Below are positions 21,946 through 33,800 of a stretch of DNA of 38,887 nt, in pieces. Numbering within the stretch: the first letter of the stretch is position 1; each line of letters begins with the position of its first letter. Both the position numbers and the translations under genes were made by a program. The DNA is from Cudoniella acicularis (lineage: Eukaryota > Ascomycota > Leotiomycetes > Helotiales > Helotiaceae): assembly GCA_013054445.1 (NCBI GenBank), contig JAAMPI010000404.1, positions 1-38,887 on the forward strand, written 5' to 3'. A model generated the notes under the pieces. That model did no database searches and was not told where the DNA came from. It saw only the letters and a list, made by a program, of their open reading frames with translations.

Positions 21946-22680
21946 AGCAAGCGAGCAAGCAATTGAAAATCGTAATGGGAAATAGAAATTGATTGATGAT
22001 GCATGATGCACGGTGAATGAGTTGGGGGGGGGGAGGTGGCTAGTCTGTCTGTCTGGATGCATGGGAGTACAACGTGGAGTAAGTGTAGCATACTTGACCT
22101 ACTTTGCTTTGGGGACAGGCACTCGGCACTGCGAGCGGTATTTTTTTTACCTGTTTTATTAAAGTAAAGTAAGTACGAACTAAATACAATACAAACAAAA
22201 CTCGTAAAAACCCACCTTGGACTTTTCCCGTTCCTTCCTTCATGCTTGCGAATATCTCTCTGTTCTTATAAGTATCTCTCCTACTGTAAGTCTCCCTCGT
22301 ATCCTATAAATAAACGAAAGATTGGTACACATAAAGAGAAATGCTCAAACGAACAGAAGCTCTACATATCTCACAATTCCACAATTCCGCAAAAACGAAG
22401 ATGGATACATCAAGTTGATATCCATCTGGGCAGGCTGAGAAAGATAGAAGGTTAGAGAGTACATATCATCTCTCATTAATAGTTCATGCTATGTATCTCC
22501 GCCTATACCTAGATCTACCTACCCCTATCTCCAGGTGACTGACCTGACTTCCTTCGAGACTTCCTTCGAGAGTAGATTTTTCATGAAATCCACATCAGTG
22601 ACATGATACGCTCAACTAGCTACACATCCATAGCCATCTATAGCTACCTACCTAAGTATCAACCTGTCAACTTATCAACC
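21946..22680. other. Convergent intergenic region (SDH1 / PEX5 3' ends)
   Basis: This holds both 3' UTRs. It contains a G10 run at 22024-22033, a T8 run near 22141, and a tandem 12-mer (GACTTCCTTCGA, twice) at 22546-22569. No exon was recognised. Confidence 0.5.
22546..22569. repeat. Tandem 12-bp repeat, two copies
   Basis: Two adjacent perfect copies of GACTTCCTTCGA lie about 110 bp past the PEX5 stop on its 3' side. Likely replication slippage. Confidence 0.7.
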
Positions 22681-24722
22681 TCAAAAGTCAAAATCCCCTC
22701 TGAAACTCTCAACATCCATCCCCACCACCACCCTTTCCGCTAAATCCCTCCTCCCCATTTGCGAGAAAACCCTCCTTAATGTATCATAAAGATTCGTACT
22801 CTGATTCTGCGCTATCATCCTTTCCAGCTCCGCTTCACTGACATCCCCTCCTCCTGAACCACCACCAAGAATATTGCGCGCTTTCTCGCGGCCCTCGTTC
22901 TCGACTACTTTGTGCATAGCCAGGGCGCCGAGGAGATGTGATGCTGCTTCGTCGTAGCAACCTATGTTGATGCATGAGACGCCGAGGTTGTAACGGGCGC
23001 GCACGAAGTTCGTGCGGAGCGTGAGGGCTTTTTCGTACGCGGCGATGGCTTCTTCACTCCGGCCTGAGTTGGCGAGGGTGGCGCCGAGACGATTCCATAG
23101 GAGGTGGACTTGTTCTCGCTGGTTTGTGGTTCCGGATTCGGTGCTTGCGAGGGCAGCGGAGAAACAGTCCACGGCTTTGTCGTACTCTTCTGCGCCGTAG
23201 AAGAGCACGCCTAGGCCGACTTGAACATCCGGATCCATGTGCTCGCCGTCTGGAGAGAGTTGAGCGGCGCGGATGAAGAGGTTGGTAACATTTTCGTGGA
23301 GTAGGTGCCGGTCTGTGAAGCCTACTTCGGCTTCGGATGAGAGTTCTGAGGGGGCGATGATAGAGGGGTACTTGATGGAGAGCCAGCGCTCTAATGTCCG
23401 GTATGCTGTACTGTCGTAGCCTTCGTTTGTATAGCTTACTGCTAAGCCCATAAGAGCTGTAAGGTTATTAGGATCTGATTTTAGTGCTTGTTCTAAGGCA
23501 CGGATTGCTGGCGTTTCTTTCTCGTTTTGTGCTTGTGCTGAACCAAGAAGAACCCAGGCTTCAATATGTTGTGGTTCTTTTTGAACGGCGGCTTCGAAGG
23601 CGAGAGCTGCAAGTGAAAGGTTTCCACCTTCCTGCATTATCCTAACGCCTTCTTCGAAGGGATTATGAACTTCCTTGAAAATGTTATCTTCTTCAAACAT
23701 GTAATCTCCCAGCTGTGGATCTCGGAATGGCGACTGGTGTATTCCCATCCCGTCAAAGTTCTCCCAGTGCTCAGTATCACCCATGTGAATACCCCAGTTA
23801 TCATTCATATTCTCTTCGGCAACCATCTCCCTAGCAGCGGCAGTCTCAGCTTGTATACCTTTCCAAATGGATTCGAAATCACCAAATTCATTGGTTTCAG
23901 ATTCAAGGACTGACCTGTCCATTTGATCAAGCTCTGCTTCCCCCGCTAATGCTTCATCTTGCTCTTGGCCCTGCAGATCAATCTGTTTGAACTGCTCCTC
24001 CCAGTGCTCATCATCGAGCTCGATCATTTTCCCCTTTCCTTTGTCTTGCTGTTGTAGGCCAGGTTGCGCTTGGAAATGAGGTCTGTTCATCATACCCATC
24101 CCCATCCCCATTCCCATTCCTCCCATACCCATCATCCCCATACCCATGCCTGTTTGTGGACCTTGGTATATCGAGTATCCATTTCCCATATTCTGCGCCA
24201 TGGGATTTGCAGTCCGCGTCGAGCTCTGACCTATTTGTTGAAATCGCGCGAAATCTGCTGCGCTGAAAGCCGTACCTCTGGGAGCTTGGAAAGCAGCTTC
24301 CATCCGCGCCTGATCCTCTACACCTGGCGTAAACTCTTGAGCCCATCCCCCTAAGCCAGGCGACGCTGAGCCCGTACGCATATGTGGATTTTGGTGTAGA
24401 TCATGTTGCATGGCAAAGGCCTCCGGGAGTTGTCCATTCTTCTGCATAAATTCGTTCATCATCTAGTCAACCCAAAGTCAGCGTCATGTTCTCCTTTGTT
24501 TCCCATCCCCTCTGGAAACACCAAAGGTTGCATCGAACTCACATTGTCTTGACTGCCACTCATATTCATACCGTTCGTACTCCGCATACCCTGCATGCTG
24601 GGCCCCGGTCCTCTCCCCACCAATCTATCCCTTTGCAGACTTTTATCATCCTGGACATGCTTGGTAAACTGACTGAGAGGGTTTCCCGCCGTCGAACATT
24701 CCGCGCCGCCTAAGAACGACAT
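22681..24722 (-). CDS. PEX5: Peroxisomal targeting signal 1 receptor PEX5
   Basis: Exons (minus strand) 24722-24543 and 24462-22681 give 653 aa. PEX5 binds the C-terminal SKL-type signal of matrix proteins in the cytosol and docks at the peroxisome via PEX13/PEX14. The N terminus MSFLGGAECSTAGNPLSQF is the family signature; its Cys9 corresponds to the conserved cysteine ubiquitinated for receptor export. WxxxF docking motifs are visible at WAQEF (100), WEEQF (214) and WENF-x (293). A Gly-Met repeat tract lies at about 164-186. Tetratricopeptide repeats run from about 330 to 610 (for example AWVLLGSAQAQNEKETPAI and RLGATLANSGRSEEAIAAYE). The 80-nt intron has donor GTGAGT and acceptor TGACTAG; without it the frame appears broken just before the second exon, which might be mistaken for a lesion. 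Confidence 0.96.
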
Positions 24723-25439
24723 CTTCTCTTAAAAGATCCAGTCAAGTAAACACGCGGTTGTAAATATCCGTTGCGGGGAAGCTGGTGGAAGACTTCTATG
24801 TTTTCCACTTTCGAGAAGCGGTATTGGAATGGAAAAGCACAAACTTTTGGTTCTATATGCAGGTTTTTATGCCGAAGAATATTGTACAGGAAGGGAGCGT
24901 GTGTTGTGGCGATAGATCGTGTGTTGAGATGAAGAGTGACGTGGGTCGCATAGTGGGGAAAAGTTGACCTGGCTCGGATGTGGTTGGAAATCACTAGTCA
25001 TCAGCCGAGGTGAGCTCCGGCGGTTTTATTGACAGCCTCGTCAAAAAATCACATGCCTTCGATTCTAAAATCTTCGAGCCTCGTCGCAATCATGACATTA
25101 AAATTCGGCTGCTGTAGATCGATGCAGAAAGGTCTTCATTAATCTACTGCTATGATGATACAAAAAAAAAAAGCCTTCCTGACATTGTCATGAGCGGAGT
25201 TTTCAGATTCTTTTCCTCCATTCAAGTCTCCCAGCGCCAGTCAAACAAACCCCTATTTTACAGTAGTGAAATACAAGGAGTTTTAAGACAAGATGTAGAA
25301 AGACGAGGATCAAGAAACTGATCTCGCCACTCTCCCCCATTTTATACACCCATGCCCGCCTAATAAGAGCACAATGCCTCCATCACCTGCGCTGGAGGTT
25401 GGGTGTCTCTCAGTTGTCATGATCCCTCGCTATCATTAT
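24723..25439. other. PEX5 upstream region and 3' flank of the RRM gene
   Basis: This is a tandem intergenic region of about 700 bp between two minus-strand genes. It includes an A10 run near 25161 and no plausible exon. The right part should be the 3' UTR of the RRM gene and the left part the PEX5 promoter. Confidence 0.4.
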
Positions 25440-26672
25440 TTAAAAGCTAGATTCTCCGCTAGACTCATTAGCTCCGTTGTCTTCCCTCGTTGGTCGGGCT
25501 CCCAAGCTGAAATCCACTCTCAATGCGCGGCCGTAAACTTCCTGGCCCTTAAGTGTCTCGCGAGCCTTGGTGGCACTCTCAATATCAACAAAATCTGCGT
25601 GGGCGAATCCTCTTGGCTGGCCAGTTCGTCGATCGATGGCAACACGGACATCAATGACATTTCTAATATCGCGGAAGAGCTTATTCAAGTCGGCATCAGA
25701 CATCTCGAAGGCCAGGTTACCGATAAACAGGGTTTTGGAAGGTGGGTTGTTCCTCTCTTCGCGCCTAGTCTTGTTGACGTAGTTCACCATCAGGCGGCGG
25801 CCTTCGAAGACTGATTGGTTCTTGGCTTCAATGGCCTTTGTTGCCATATCGATATCCGCGAATTGAACATATCCGAATCTAAAAGCGAGTTAGAATAGTG
25901 TTGATGCCAGATATGGATTGTCTTACCCCTTGCTTAAACCCCGGGGATCTGTTGCAATAACAGCAGACTTGATATCTCCATATGGTGCGAACTCTCTCTC
26001 CAAATCAGCTGCCGTAATATCGAACAGCAAGTTGCCGATGTAGATATCACTGGTTGGAGCAAGAACTGGAGGGCCACGGCCGGAACCTTCACGAGGAGCG
26101 CTGCGGTCAGGATAGCCACCTCTGGAGTTATATGAGGATCGGCCACCATCGCGGCCACCATAACCACCTCGACCTCCGCCATTGTAAGCACCTCTGCGAT
26201 CCCCACCACCACCGTTATAAGGCCTTCGCTCTCCACCATCGTTGTCGTAAGACCTCGATGGTCGATCCTCTCTGGGTTGATAGGCCTGTTCAGAAGCTGC
26301 TGCAAATACTTGCGCGGAGTCTACAACAGAGTTAGCTCCTGCCTCGGAGATATTGCTGAGGCTTTCGGCCGGTGGGCTCGCATCGGATGATGTAGAGTTG
26401 ACAGCTAAGCTCACGGAAGATTGCTCACCATCGGAAGATCTAGAAGCGGCATCGTCGCTAGCAAATCGTCTGAACACTGATGTGGAGATACCAGTAGCTT
26501 GGACTTGGGAGCGGACATTGAAAAAAGAGGAGGTTGCGATGGAGCGCGAGGAGGTGAAGGGGGTAGAAGGAGAAGAAGAAGCTGCGCGAGCAGCTGCACG
26601 ACGGATGAGATGCCTAGCAATTGGATTAGTTGTGATACAGAGTATAACACACAGCAGACATTGAACTTACAT
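25440..26672 (-). CDS. Two-RRM, RGG-rich RNA-binding protein with mitochondrial-type leader
   Basis: Minus-strand coding parts are 26672-26671 (AT of the start codon), 26613-25927 and 25878-25440, giving 375 aa. The first in-frame ATG is formed only after splicing (AT|G), since no other in-frame Met occurs before about residue 240. The resulting N terminus, MHLIRRAAARAASSSPSTPF, is Arg/Ala/Ser-rich without acidic residues, so mitochondrial import is likely. A Gly/Arg/Tyr-rich RGG-like region spans about 126-180. RRM1 (about 191-268) has RNP2 IYIGNL and RNP1 KGFGYVQF. RRM2 (about 279-354) has RNP2 LFIGNL and RNP1-like RGFAHADF. The organisation resembles organellar RNP proteins that handle RNA stability or processing, but the RNA target is unknown. 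Introns are 57 and 48 nt with CTAAT/CTAAC branch sites. Confidence 0.85.
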
Positions 26673-28002
26673 GATGGCGGTTATGGAAGGATTGGACGAG
26701 GCTAAAGTTCTCGATGTTGCGAAAGATGATCTCTATATTTTTTTCCGCAAAAAAAGTTCGAGACAAGACCCGGGACGCGTTAGCGCGGCGCTAGGCTCTT
26801 TTCGTCACTCATCTCAGCTCACCTCCTTTTATGAGGCAAATAATCACGAGGACAGACTTCACGACACAAGCCTGATTTCTCATTGGATAGCTTTTATTGT
26901 TTATTCTGGACAGAAGAATATTTCTGAAAGATATTTTCTAAAATAATTTTGATATACGAATAATTCATTATTCCTTTAAAAGCTAAAATTTTTTATAGAT
27001 AACCAATTTCACTCCTAGATAGAAAATTTCCAACTCCAGTGAAAGTTATAACTAGTCAACTAACCCATAGTCTGCATAGTTGGAAAATTCGGTTGAGGGC
27101 GACTTATACAAGATATATTGTCAGCTTTTTCGACCTCGTCTTCTCTCACATCACGCGACAGTGTAAAATTGATCAAAACGTCCATCATAGTTCTTATTCG
27201 ATCGTGAAATCTCTTATATTGGTTGAACCTTTTCGGTCCATGTAACCTATTCTAAAATTCATGGCACCAGCTTCATATATGCCAGTACACATAATAATAT
27301 GGGTCACTAATCATCCTACTATCCAACCCCTAACCTCTCTCGCTGAGTCTCCTTCAAAAAGAATAGAAGTTATAGCACTCGAAAGATCGAGTAAGGGAGG
27401 CAGAGAAGACCAGTGCGGGTATATCAAACGCCGAGCAAACCGTCCTCATCCATGCTTTTATAGCCATCGAGAATATCCTTCCAACGCCTCATCAAAAATC
27501 CTTCCACTCAAATGCAAAAAGTTGCCGCAGGTTGCAGCAAAGCCCGGTTTTTTATATAAAGTTTTCCAAGAAAACATAACAACCACCAATCCAGGGAGGG
27601 TATTATCGCGAGAACAGATTCTGACAAAAGAAATTTATGACTACAAAATGGGAACGAAAAGCCGTTCCGTATTAACACAAGCAGGCGATTGCCGACGGAT
27701 GCCGATCTGGCGGTCTGCATGGAAATTCTTGTAGTAGTAAACCGTGAAACCCGTTGAATAGTGGTGCTGATTTTAAAAAGACATTGATGTGGTGACTAAG
27801 CGTTCCCGAAGTTGTATATGTATATATATTCGTCGTAAAGTGCCGAGTTAAGAAAGGAAGGAAATCGTATGTAGTTATCAGTGAGTGGCAAATGCTTCCT
27901 GCCGTCAGGAAGTATAAGTGTATCGTTAAAAAAATGCTCCGTACTCGTAACAGTGTGGTCTCGTTCGCATGTGCAAGCTCATTCATCGGACACTGCGAAC
28001 GC
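26673..28002. other. Upstream region of the RRM gene and 3' flank of the bHLH gene
   Basis: The interval is AT-rich, especially 26930-27060. Open frames such as 27261-27734 have no family resemblance and no splice support. It should contain the RRM-gene promoter and the bHLH 3' UTR. Nothing else was identified. Confidence 0.4.
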
Positions 28003-29657
28003 TTAAAAGTGGTCAACACCTGTGCGATAGCCATTTTGATATTGAACGCCACTCATGGCTTCAGTGACTTGTGAGTGACCATTGATAGCATTTCGGATCG
28101 GTGGGAGCTGCTCTGCGGAACGGAGGACGTAGGTGTCATGGCGGGGGCCTCGATCCATCACACTTCCACTGTAAGGATTGTTCGATATGGATGGATATTC
28201 TGCTGGCATTGATGGTTGAGTTGAGCGGTGGGAATTTGAAAAATTGGATAGTTCAGTACGCAGTTGGCTGTTTTCGAGTCGTAAAGCAGCAGCCTCACGG
28301 CGAGAAGTGTCCAGCTCCGTTTCCAGGGTACGAACTTTGCTCGATAGTCGTGTGATATCATTCATTGCCCTAGTGTACTCGGAAATTGCTATATCAAGTT
28401 AGCCATCGCTCAAATACTGTTAAGAGAGAATAATACCTTTAGTTAAAATTTCCCATTTCGATGCCTTCGAGCCTCGCTCTTGTGGCATGAGATCTCTCAA
28501 TTGATCAAACAAATCTTTCATCTCTGTACGGCGTTTTCGCTCGGCGAGTTTATGTGATACCCTTAACTCAGGGGTGCGAGAGTAGGGCTGGCTTCCGCCA
28601 GGAGAAGTGCCATTTTCGCCTTGTAATTCGGCAACTTGCCGGTGTTGGAGGGAGTGGTGGTGGGTGGAGACCTGAAGCTCAGACGATGCCCTAGAAAGTC
28701 GATGGTCAGATTGATCGTCGAAGCGTCTCTGGCCATGTGGCAAACGTGATTCAGTCGTATATGCGCTACTTGCGATCGAATCAGTGAATGAGTTGCGCCT
28801 TGAATCATCGTTGTAGAAAGAAGTCCCTTGTCGGTTGATATGAGCATCGTCAGACGGGTCAGCGTGGAAATCCAATGCCCAAGCCTGACCGGGAATAGCA
28901 TGAGGAGCCTCAGCAATTTCTCTTGAAGGAGGTCCATGAATAGGAGGTGCGGTCTTGGAGGTCAATACAGCCCTCGTTGGGGATGTTGGGTCGCTTCTCT
29001 CTGAAAAGCGGGATGATCTGGGTGAAAACTGGTCCGAATAGCGAAATCCTGGTACTGGGCGTTCAGGAGCCCCGGGGTTCCTTTGATGCGCCAGGGAGCT
29101 TTGAAGAGAAGTGGAAGATTGGTTATTGGAGGTATATGGAGAGGCACCGAGACGCATATCCCCGAAATTGGCACCTAGCCGGCTATCGACTGACTCGCGC
29201 CGGGAATCGCCATTAAGAGAACTGTTATGTAAAGCCGAGTCAATCGTCTGCACACTCAGTCGGTTGTTTACATTCGAGTCGTGGTTCTCGGGGATCGTAG
29301 GGGACACAATTGACGCAACACTCATGGTCCCCGTGGGGGAATTGAGCGAGTGGGGTGACATTCCGTTCGAGACTGGCGATGGTGTTTTCTCCAATGTCGA
29401 AGAATCACAACCAAGATGCGCGCCGATGCCGTTGTGCGTGTTTGAGAGGCTGGAGTCTGTATATACTTGTTAGTGAGTCGAGTCCAGGAGGTTTGCAGCT
29501 ACACTGGAGACGATAGACAATGCTTACGCTTCGAGTTATTTTGAGAGGCATAAGCGCTGTCCCCGCTGCTTGCCTCCTTCCGCATCGTAGGCTCGTTCAA
29601 CATACTCGATATAGTGGTTGGCGGTTTGACCTGGTGCCCCTGGATAATTTGGTCCAT
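28003..29657 (-). CDS. bHLH-leucine-zipper transcription factor
   Basis: Exons (minus strand) 29657-29528, 29456-28437 and 28388-28003 give 511 aa. This is a nuclear regulator with a long Ser/Pro/Asn-rich disordered N-terminal half (many SP/TP sites such as SPTRAV and TPSPVSNG). The DNA-binding domain is at about 342-400: the basic region SHKLAERKRRTEMK, helix 1 LFDQLRDLMPQ, loop RGSKAS and helix 2 KWEILTKAISEYT. His345, Glu349 and Arg353 are the residues that specify CACGTG in class B bHLH proteins. A heptad of Leu residues follows (VRTLETELDTSRREAAALRL), giving a zipper. The nearest described relative I can suggest is the S. pombe Esc1-type family, with modest confidence. The start is the first in-frame ATG. 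Intron 2 splits the second helix. It lies next to an unusually long gene-free upstream region. Confidence 0.92.
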
Positions 29658-30250
29658 CACTGCAATGGGGTTTGGTGAGGCGCAAGTTGGGTGAATGAGA
29701 TGGGTCGGGTCGGAAAGAGAGTGTCGCAGGAATGGCGATGCTTGATCGCAGATGAGAATTGAAGAAGCAGAAACCGTCCTGGCGGGAATGTGAAAGCTGC
29801 TCGACGAATGAGGGAAAGGAAGGGCGAGGGTGGAAGATGTCGAGTCGGAGTTTTGCAGATATACCAACTCGTTGATTGCGGTGCGGGTATTTGGTAGTCT
29901 CTCGTGCTAAAGCTAAAAACGCCTAAAGGTTGCTGCGTTGCGCGTGGTGATTGGCCGGGTCAAAGCACGATTTGGAGCGAAAGAGCGTCGAGGGCACGGA
30001 GCAAAAGTTCTCGAAAATGGTGACGGTCGCACGCTGGAGAATTTTCTTGTCGAACATGCGAATGTGAAGTGCGCTGGGCAGGCAGACGAAGCTGGAGATG
30101 GCGATACAACGAGGGAGGGAAAGCACCGTAGTTTGGTTCAACGAGACTCTAGTACAGCGACCAGTCTACAGAGTACCCTGAATGAGCGCAGGAGGCAGGC
30201 CTACTTTAAAGAGACCACCTGGTGGAGAACAATGCCTGCAGCGGCGTGCT

Positions 30251-30263
30251 GGGGGGGGGGGGG
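30251..30263. repeat. G13 homopolymer
   Basis: A run of 13 G lies on the plus strand, about 0.6 kb upstream of the bHLH start. It is prone to length error and could form G-quadruplex-type structure. Confidence 0.8.
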
Positions 30264-30408
30264 TTGTCGAGGGGTAGCCTGGATGCGTCGCACAACAAGG
30301 AATCAAGCGTGGACAGGCGACAGAGCAGCGAGAACGATGGCAACGCCCACGGCGGAACCTCCATCGAAGCATGGTCCATGGAACATGGGGCTTTTTAGCA
30401 GTGAGCAG

Positions 30409-30432
30409 GCCTGCCACAGGGCCTGCCACAGG
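30409..30432. repeat. Tandem 12-bp repeat, two copies
   Basis: GCCTGCCACAGG occurs twice in a row, with a partial third start (GGC). Likely slippage. Confidence 0.7.
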
Positions 30433-30820
30433 GCTACTTTCGGCCGCGAGGCCTGATTGGCGTTGTTAGAGGGCCGAGATGGGGTTGTGTGCCCCAGCTG
30501 CTAACCGCAAGGGGCCGCTGAGCTCTTCCCGGCGTCGATGCTGCTGCTGCTGCTTGCTGCATGCCAGTGCGAGGTCCCACATGGTCTACCTCCCTACGGT
30601 ATGGAGGTGCACATGTCTTCTGTAGAGTTCTGTGCGCAGTGTGCAGTGCCCGGCCATCGCCCCCTTTTTCCCTAGGCGCAACCGACACTGACACCGACTC
30701 CCGAATGCACTCTATTGAGTCCATTTTCCAAGACTCCAAGACTCTAGCTACTGTAGTCGCGCTGCCCCGAGCACGTTGCAACACTTGCAGCACCTGCACT
30801 CCCTTTCCTCCTAGGCCCAC

Positions 30821-30859
30821 ACACTACCATACACTACCATACACTACCATACACTACCC
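30821..30859. repeat. 10-bp tandem repeat (ACACTACCAT), about four copies
   Basis: Three perfect copies and a fourth that diverges at its last two bases, followed by a short palindromic stretch (CCAGGTACCTAGG). A minisatellite inside the gene-poor region upstream of the bHLH gene. Confidence 0.85.
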
Positions 30860-33800
30860 AGGTACCTAGGTAACATACAGCTTCAGCATGTTCTAACCCG
30901 TTGTCGACTGAAGCTACTCCTGCTCCTACGGTACTTCCGTCTGTTCCTGGCAGCCTCGCACATACCGAGGCGTGCTAGCCAGAAGGCGTCTAGGCAATGT
31001 ACACTCCTGATCCTACCCACTACACATGTCATGGGTCGTGAGTCGTGAGTCGCGAGTCGTGATTCTCTCGTTACTCGTTAATACGTTATCAGCCTGCCCC
31101 GCGAAACCCGACCCTCCTGTGTGGCACTACATTGGCACTTCCCCCCTCCCCAGCCTGGGAAAAAGAAAGGAACCAAGCAATCTGTGGAGGTGCATGTCGC
31201 ATGCAGCACGTAATCGATCTCGCCTTACGGTGCAGGCGAGCTGAGGAGGCCTCCATCTGCCATCTGATATGGCCGCTTCACTGGCTGTATCATCACTGCA
31301 TTCCCCGATCTCATCTTCAGCATCACTGGACGCTGAATATTAGATAGTGCGACTCAGTCATCGGTAGCAAGCTCGCACAGGGCCGCTTGGTGTATTGTCC
31401 TCTCTCCGATCATGTGTAGGCTTCTGGAGTCTTGAAGTCTTGCACCCTCGTTCCCTGCAAGTTTCGCCAACTCTGCTGCTGTTTTCAGAGAAAGAAACGA
31501 GTGGCACCGGGCAAGCGAATTTCAGTTGCCTCACACTGGTCACTGATGGGTTGTCAAGGCTGTTGATAGCAGTTCATGAACGCTTGGGCCTTTATTGATC
31601 GACACCGTCTTTACCTTTCACGACAACAACTAGCAAGATCTGATCGGAGTCACTCCCCTCTGTGAACCGTGGTACCGACACTTCCCTAAAGCGTTTCCTC
31701 AACGGCGTTTCTTGAGACAGGTAGATACAGGCCTAACAGGGCAAAGATCAGCGGTTCCCATTTCAAACATAACCAACGCCCTTCGACGCGTGTTTAGAGG
31801 AGTGAGACATCAATGTCTCTGTACTACAGAACGGCACTTCTTAAGTGCAATCACCTTGTATAAGCCCCGTCCGGAGCTTTCTTCGGTTTCCATCTAAGCC
31901 CACTCTGGCGAGCTTGCTCCTGACAAGCCCTTAGCTCCCTCGTCAACCCCGACTTATCAAATCTTCCCGTGCCGTAAGGTAACCGATACGGTAGAGGTTT
32001 AAGGCGTGGCGCTCTGCTATCACTTCCCCATGTTCATTCTTCTAAGAGGGCGGCGCGAGGCCATTTAATGATTTGAGGGCCAGCGCTTGAGAGGCGCGAA
32101 TCGCCTCACTCGGTTTTCCCTTGCCATTGGACTGATATTGGCATTTCTTTATTCCTTTAGTCGGGACAATATGGATAGTACAACACGCCAGCTCGGCGGA
32201 AAGTCCAGGTACTCCAGCCATTGCAGGTGATGACAGCATGCGGCAACTCATACTCATCACTTACTGTTCGGCGTAATTAGAGACTGGCTGTCAAGGCTCG
32301 TACTGAAGAGCCTATGATGCGTCATCTGAGCAGCATATCCCTATAATTCCTTACTCAAGATGGGACGTTGAACTACGATGAGGACCTGGTTACTTACACA
32401 AATCTTTATTCGAAGCCTCGAAGGAGGTTCGGTTGATGAATGGCTTTGCGGAGGTTTAGCCCGTTAAGCTTACCTGAACGTTTTTCACTCCAGGATGCAT
32501 GTCCGGGTCATGGCGGCAGCGTGCCGCGTGGTGGACGGCGTGGCATTAATGACTGGACCCATACTTTGTAAAGCGTGCTGTTCCTTGTGGGCCAGGCGAG
32601 AGGCGAGTGGCGAGCGGCGAGCCTCCGGGGAAAACGCGATATGTGCTTTATCTGTGGATTGTGGACTCAGACTGTGGCCGAGCATGGGGGGTGAATCGGG
32701 GCCCGGGGGTGATGGCGAGACGAAGACATCCCCGTCCGTTTTCATAATCCTCCTGTATTATTTTCCTAAAACCAGGCCTCGAAGGGAAGGAGGGTCTGCA
32801 TCGATCCATATCGATCAATATCGACAGATCTCGGATTCAGGCTCAATCACGCGTCGGTGGCATTCCCATGCAAATCACCGAGTGTCGACAGGCCTCGAGC
32901 GCTGCTTCAGGCCAAGAACCAAGGCGTCTCGTCTCAAGGTCAGGCCTGCCCTGCCTGCCAAACGCGCCTGAGCCGTGGGAGGGTCCACGGTCTACGGGGT
33001 ACCTGGGGTGTCTACAGCGATGAGTGCTGGCCTCGGGCATGAGTGATGATTCAAGAGACGCTTCTGGCGCATCCTCCTGCTCGTCTGTCTCTTCGGGAGT
33101 ACACAGCTTCCCGCCGACATCTGGAGAAGCCGTTTCCATCTTCCAAGCCGACCAAGCCCTCTCTCCACAAACAACAGCGGCACCACCACCGGCGACAGCG
33201 CCACGGCCCTATAACAGCACGCGCAATGCCACTCTTTCTGGCCTGCCGACAGCTTGGCCCTCCGAAGAACTGCCCTCCGTCTACCCTCCGTCAGCCCTCA
33301 CTGAATCACTTCTCACCAGAGTTCAGACTCACGCGCAGATCCAGCCTTAACCGCCTCGTGCATTGCACCCTCTCGCCGCGCCGTGATGCGCAAACTGCCT
33401 GGGCATGAACGTGGCAGTCTGGACGATCCACGGTCCCAGCGGTCATAAAAACGTGCGCTGGTGCTGATCAGCGTGCTGGTCCTGCTGGATCAACTGACCG
33501 GAAGCCCGTCTCACCTCTGCGCATTTATCTTTTTGGTGCTTCGTAGCATGGCATGACGCTTCTCGCAGACTCGCACAGGCTACATTGTTCCCTGGGTCAT
33601 CTCCTCTGCTCCAAACTTCAGCTGCGCTCGTGGCTTGCCTCACACAACCTCTCCTCTTGTCCGTTTCTAGAAGGCCCCAAGTGACAAGCCTCACTTCGAT
33701 CTGCGGAGCTCGATTTCGGGCATCTCACACCCGTGCATCGGACCGTAAACCTTGAAGCTTCAGGGAAATGAATCCCTTTCGGCTTACACTGACAGGCGTG

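Noticed and set aside
24459..24480. Apparent frameshift in PEX5 just before MMNEF
   Set aside because: A GTGAGT...GACTAG intron of 80 nt (24463-24542) joins the two frames in phase and reproduces the known PEX5 N-terminal layout.
29658..29867. 70-codon upstream extension of the bHLH protein
   Set aside because: The frame is open but begins at TTG; there is no ATG before 29657.
29938..30456. 172-codon plus-strand frame upstream of the bHLH gene
   Set aside because: It runs through a G13 tract and tandem repeats; the translation is Arg/Gly/Thr-biased low complexity.
32495..33408. Overlapping open frames on both strands around 32.5-33.4 kb
   Set aside because: The GC-rich sequence has few stop codons; frames on both strands are equally open and none looks like a protein family.
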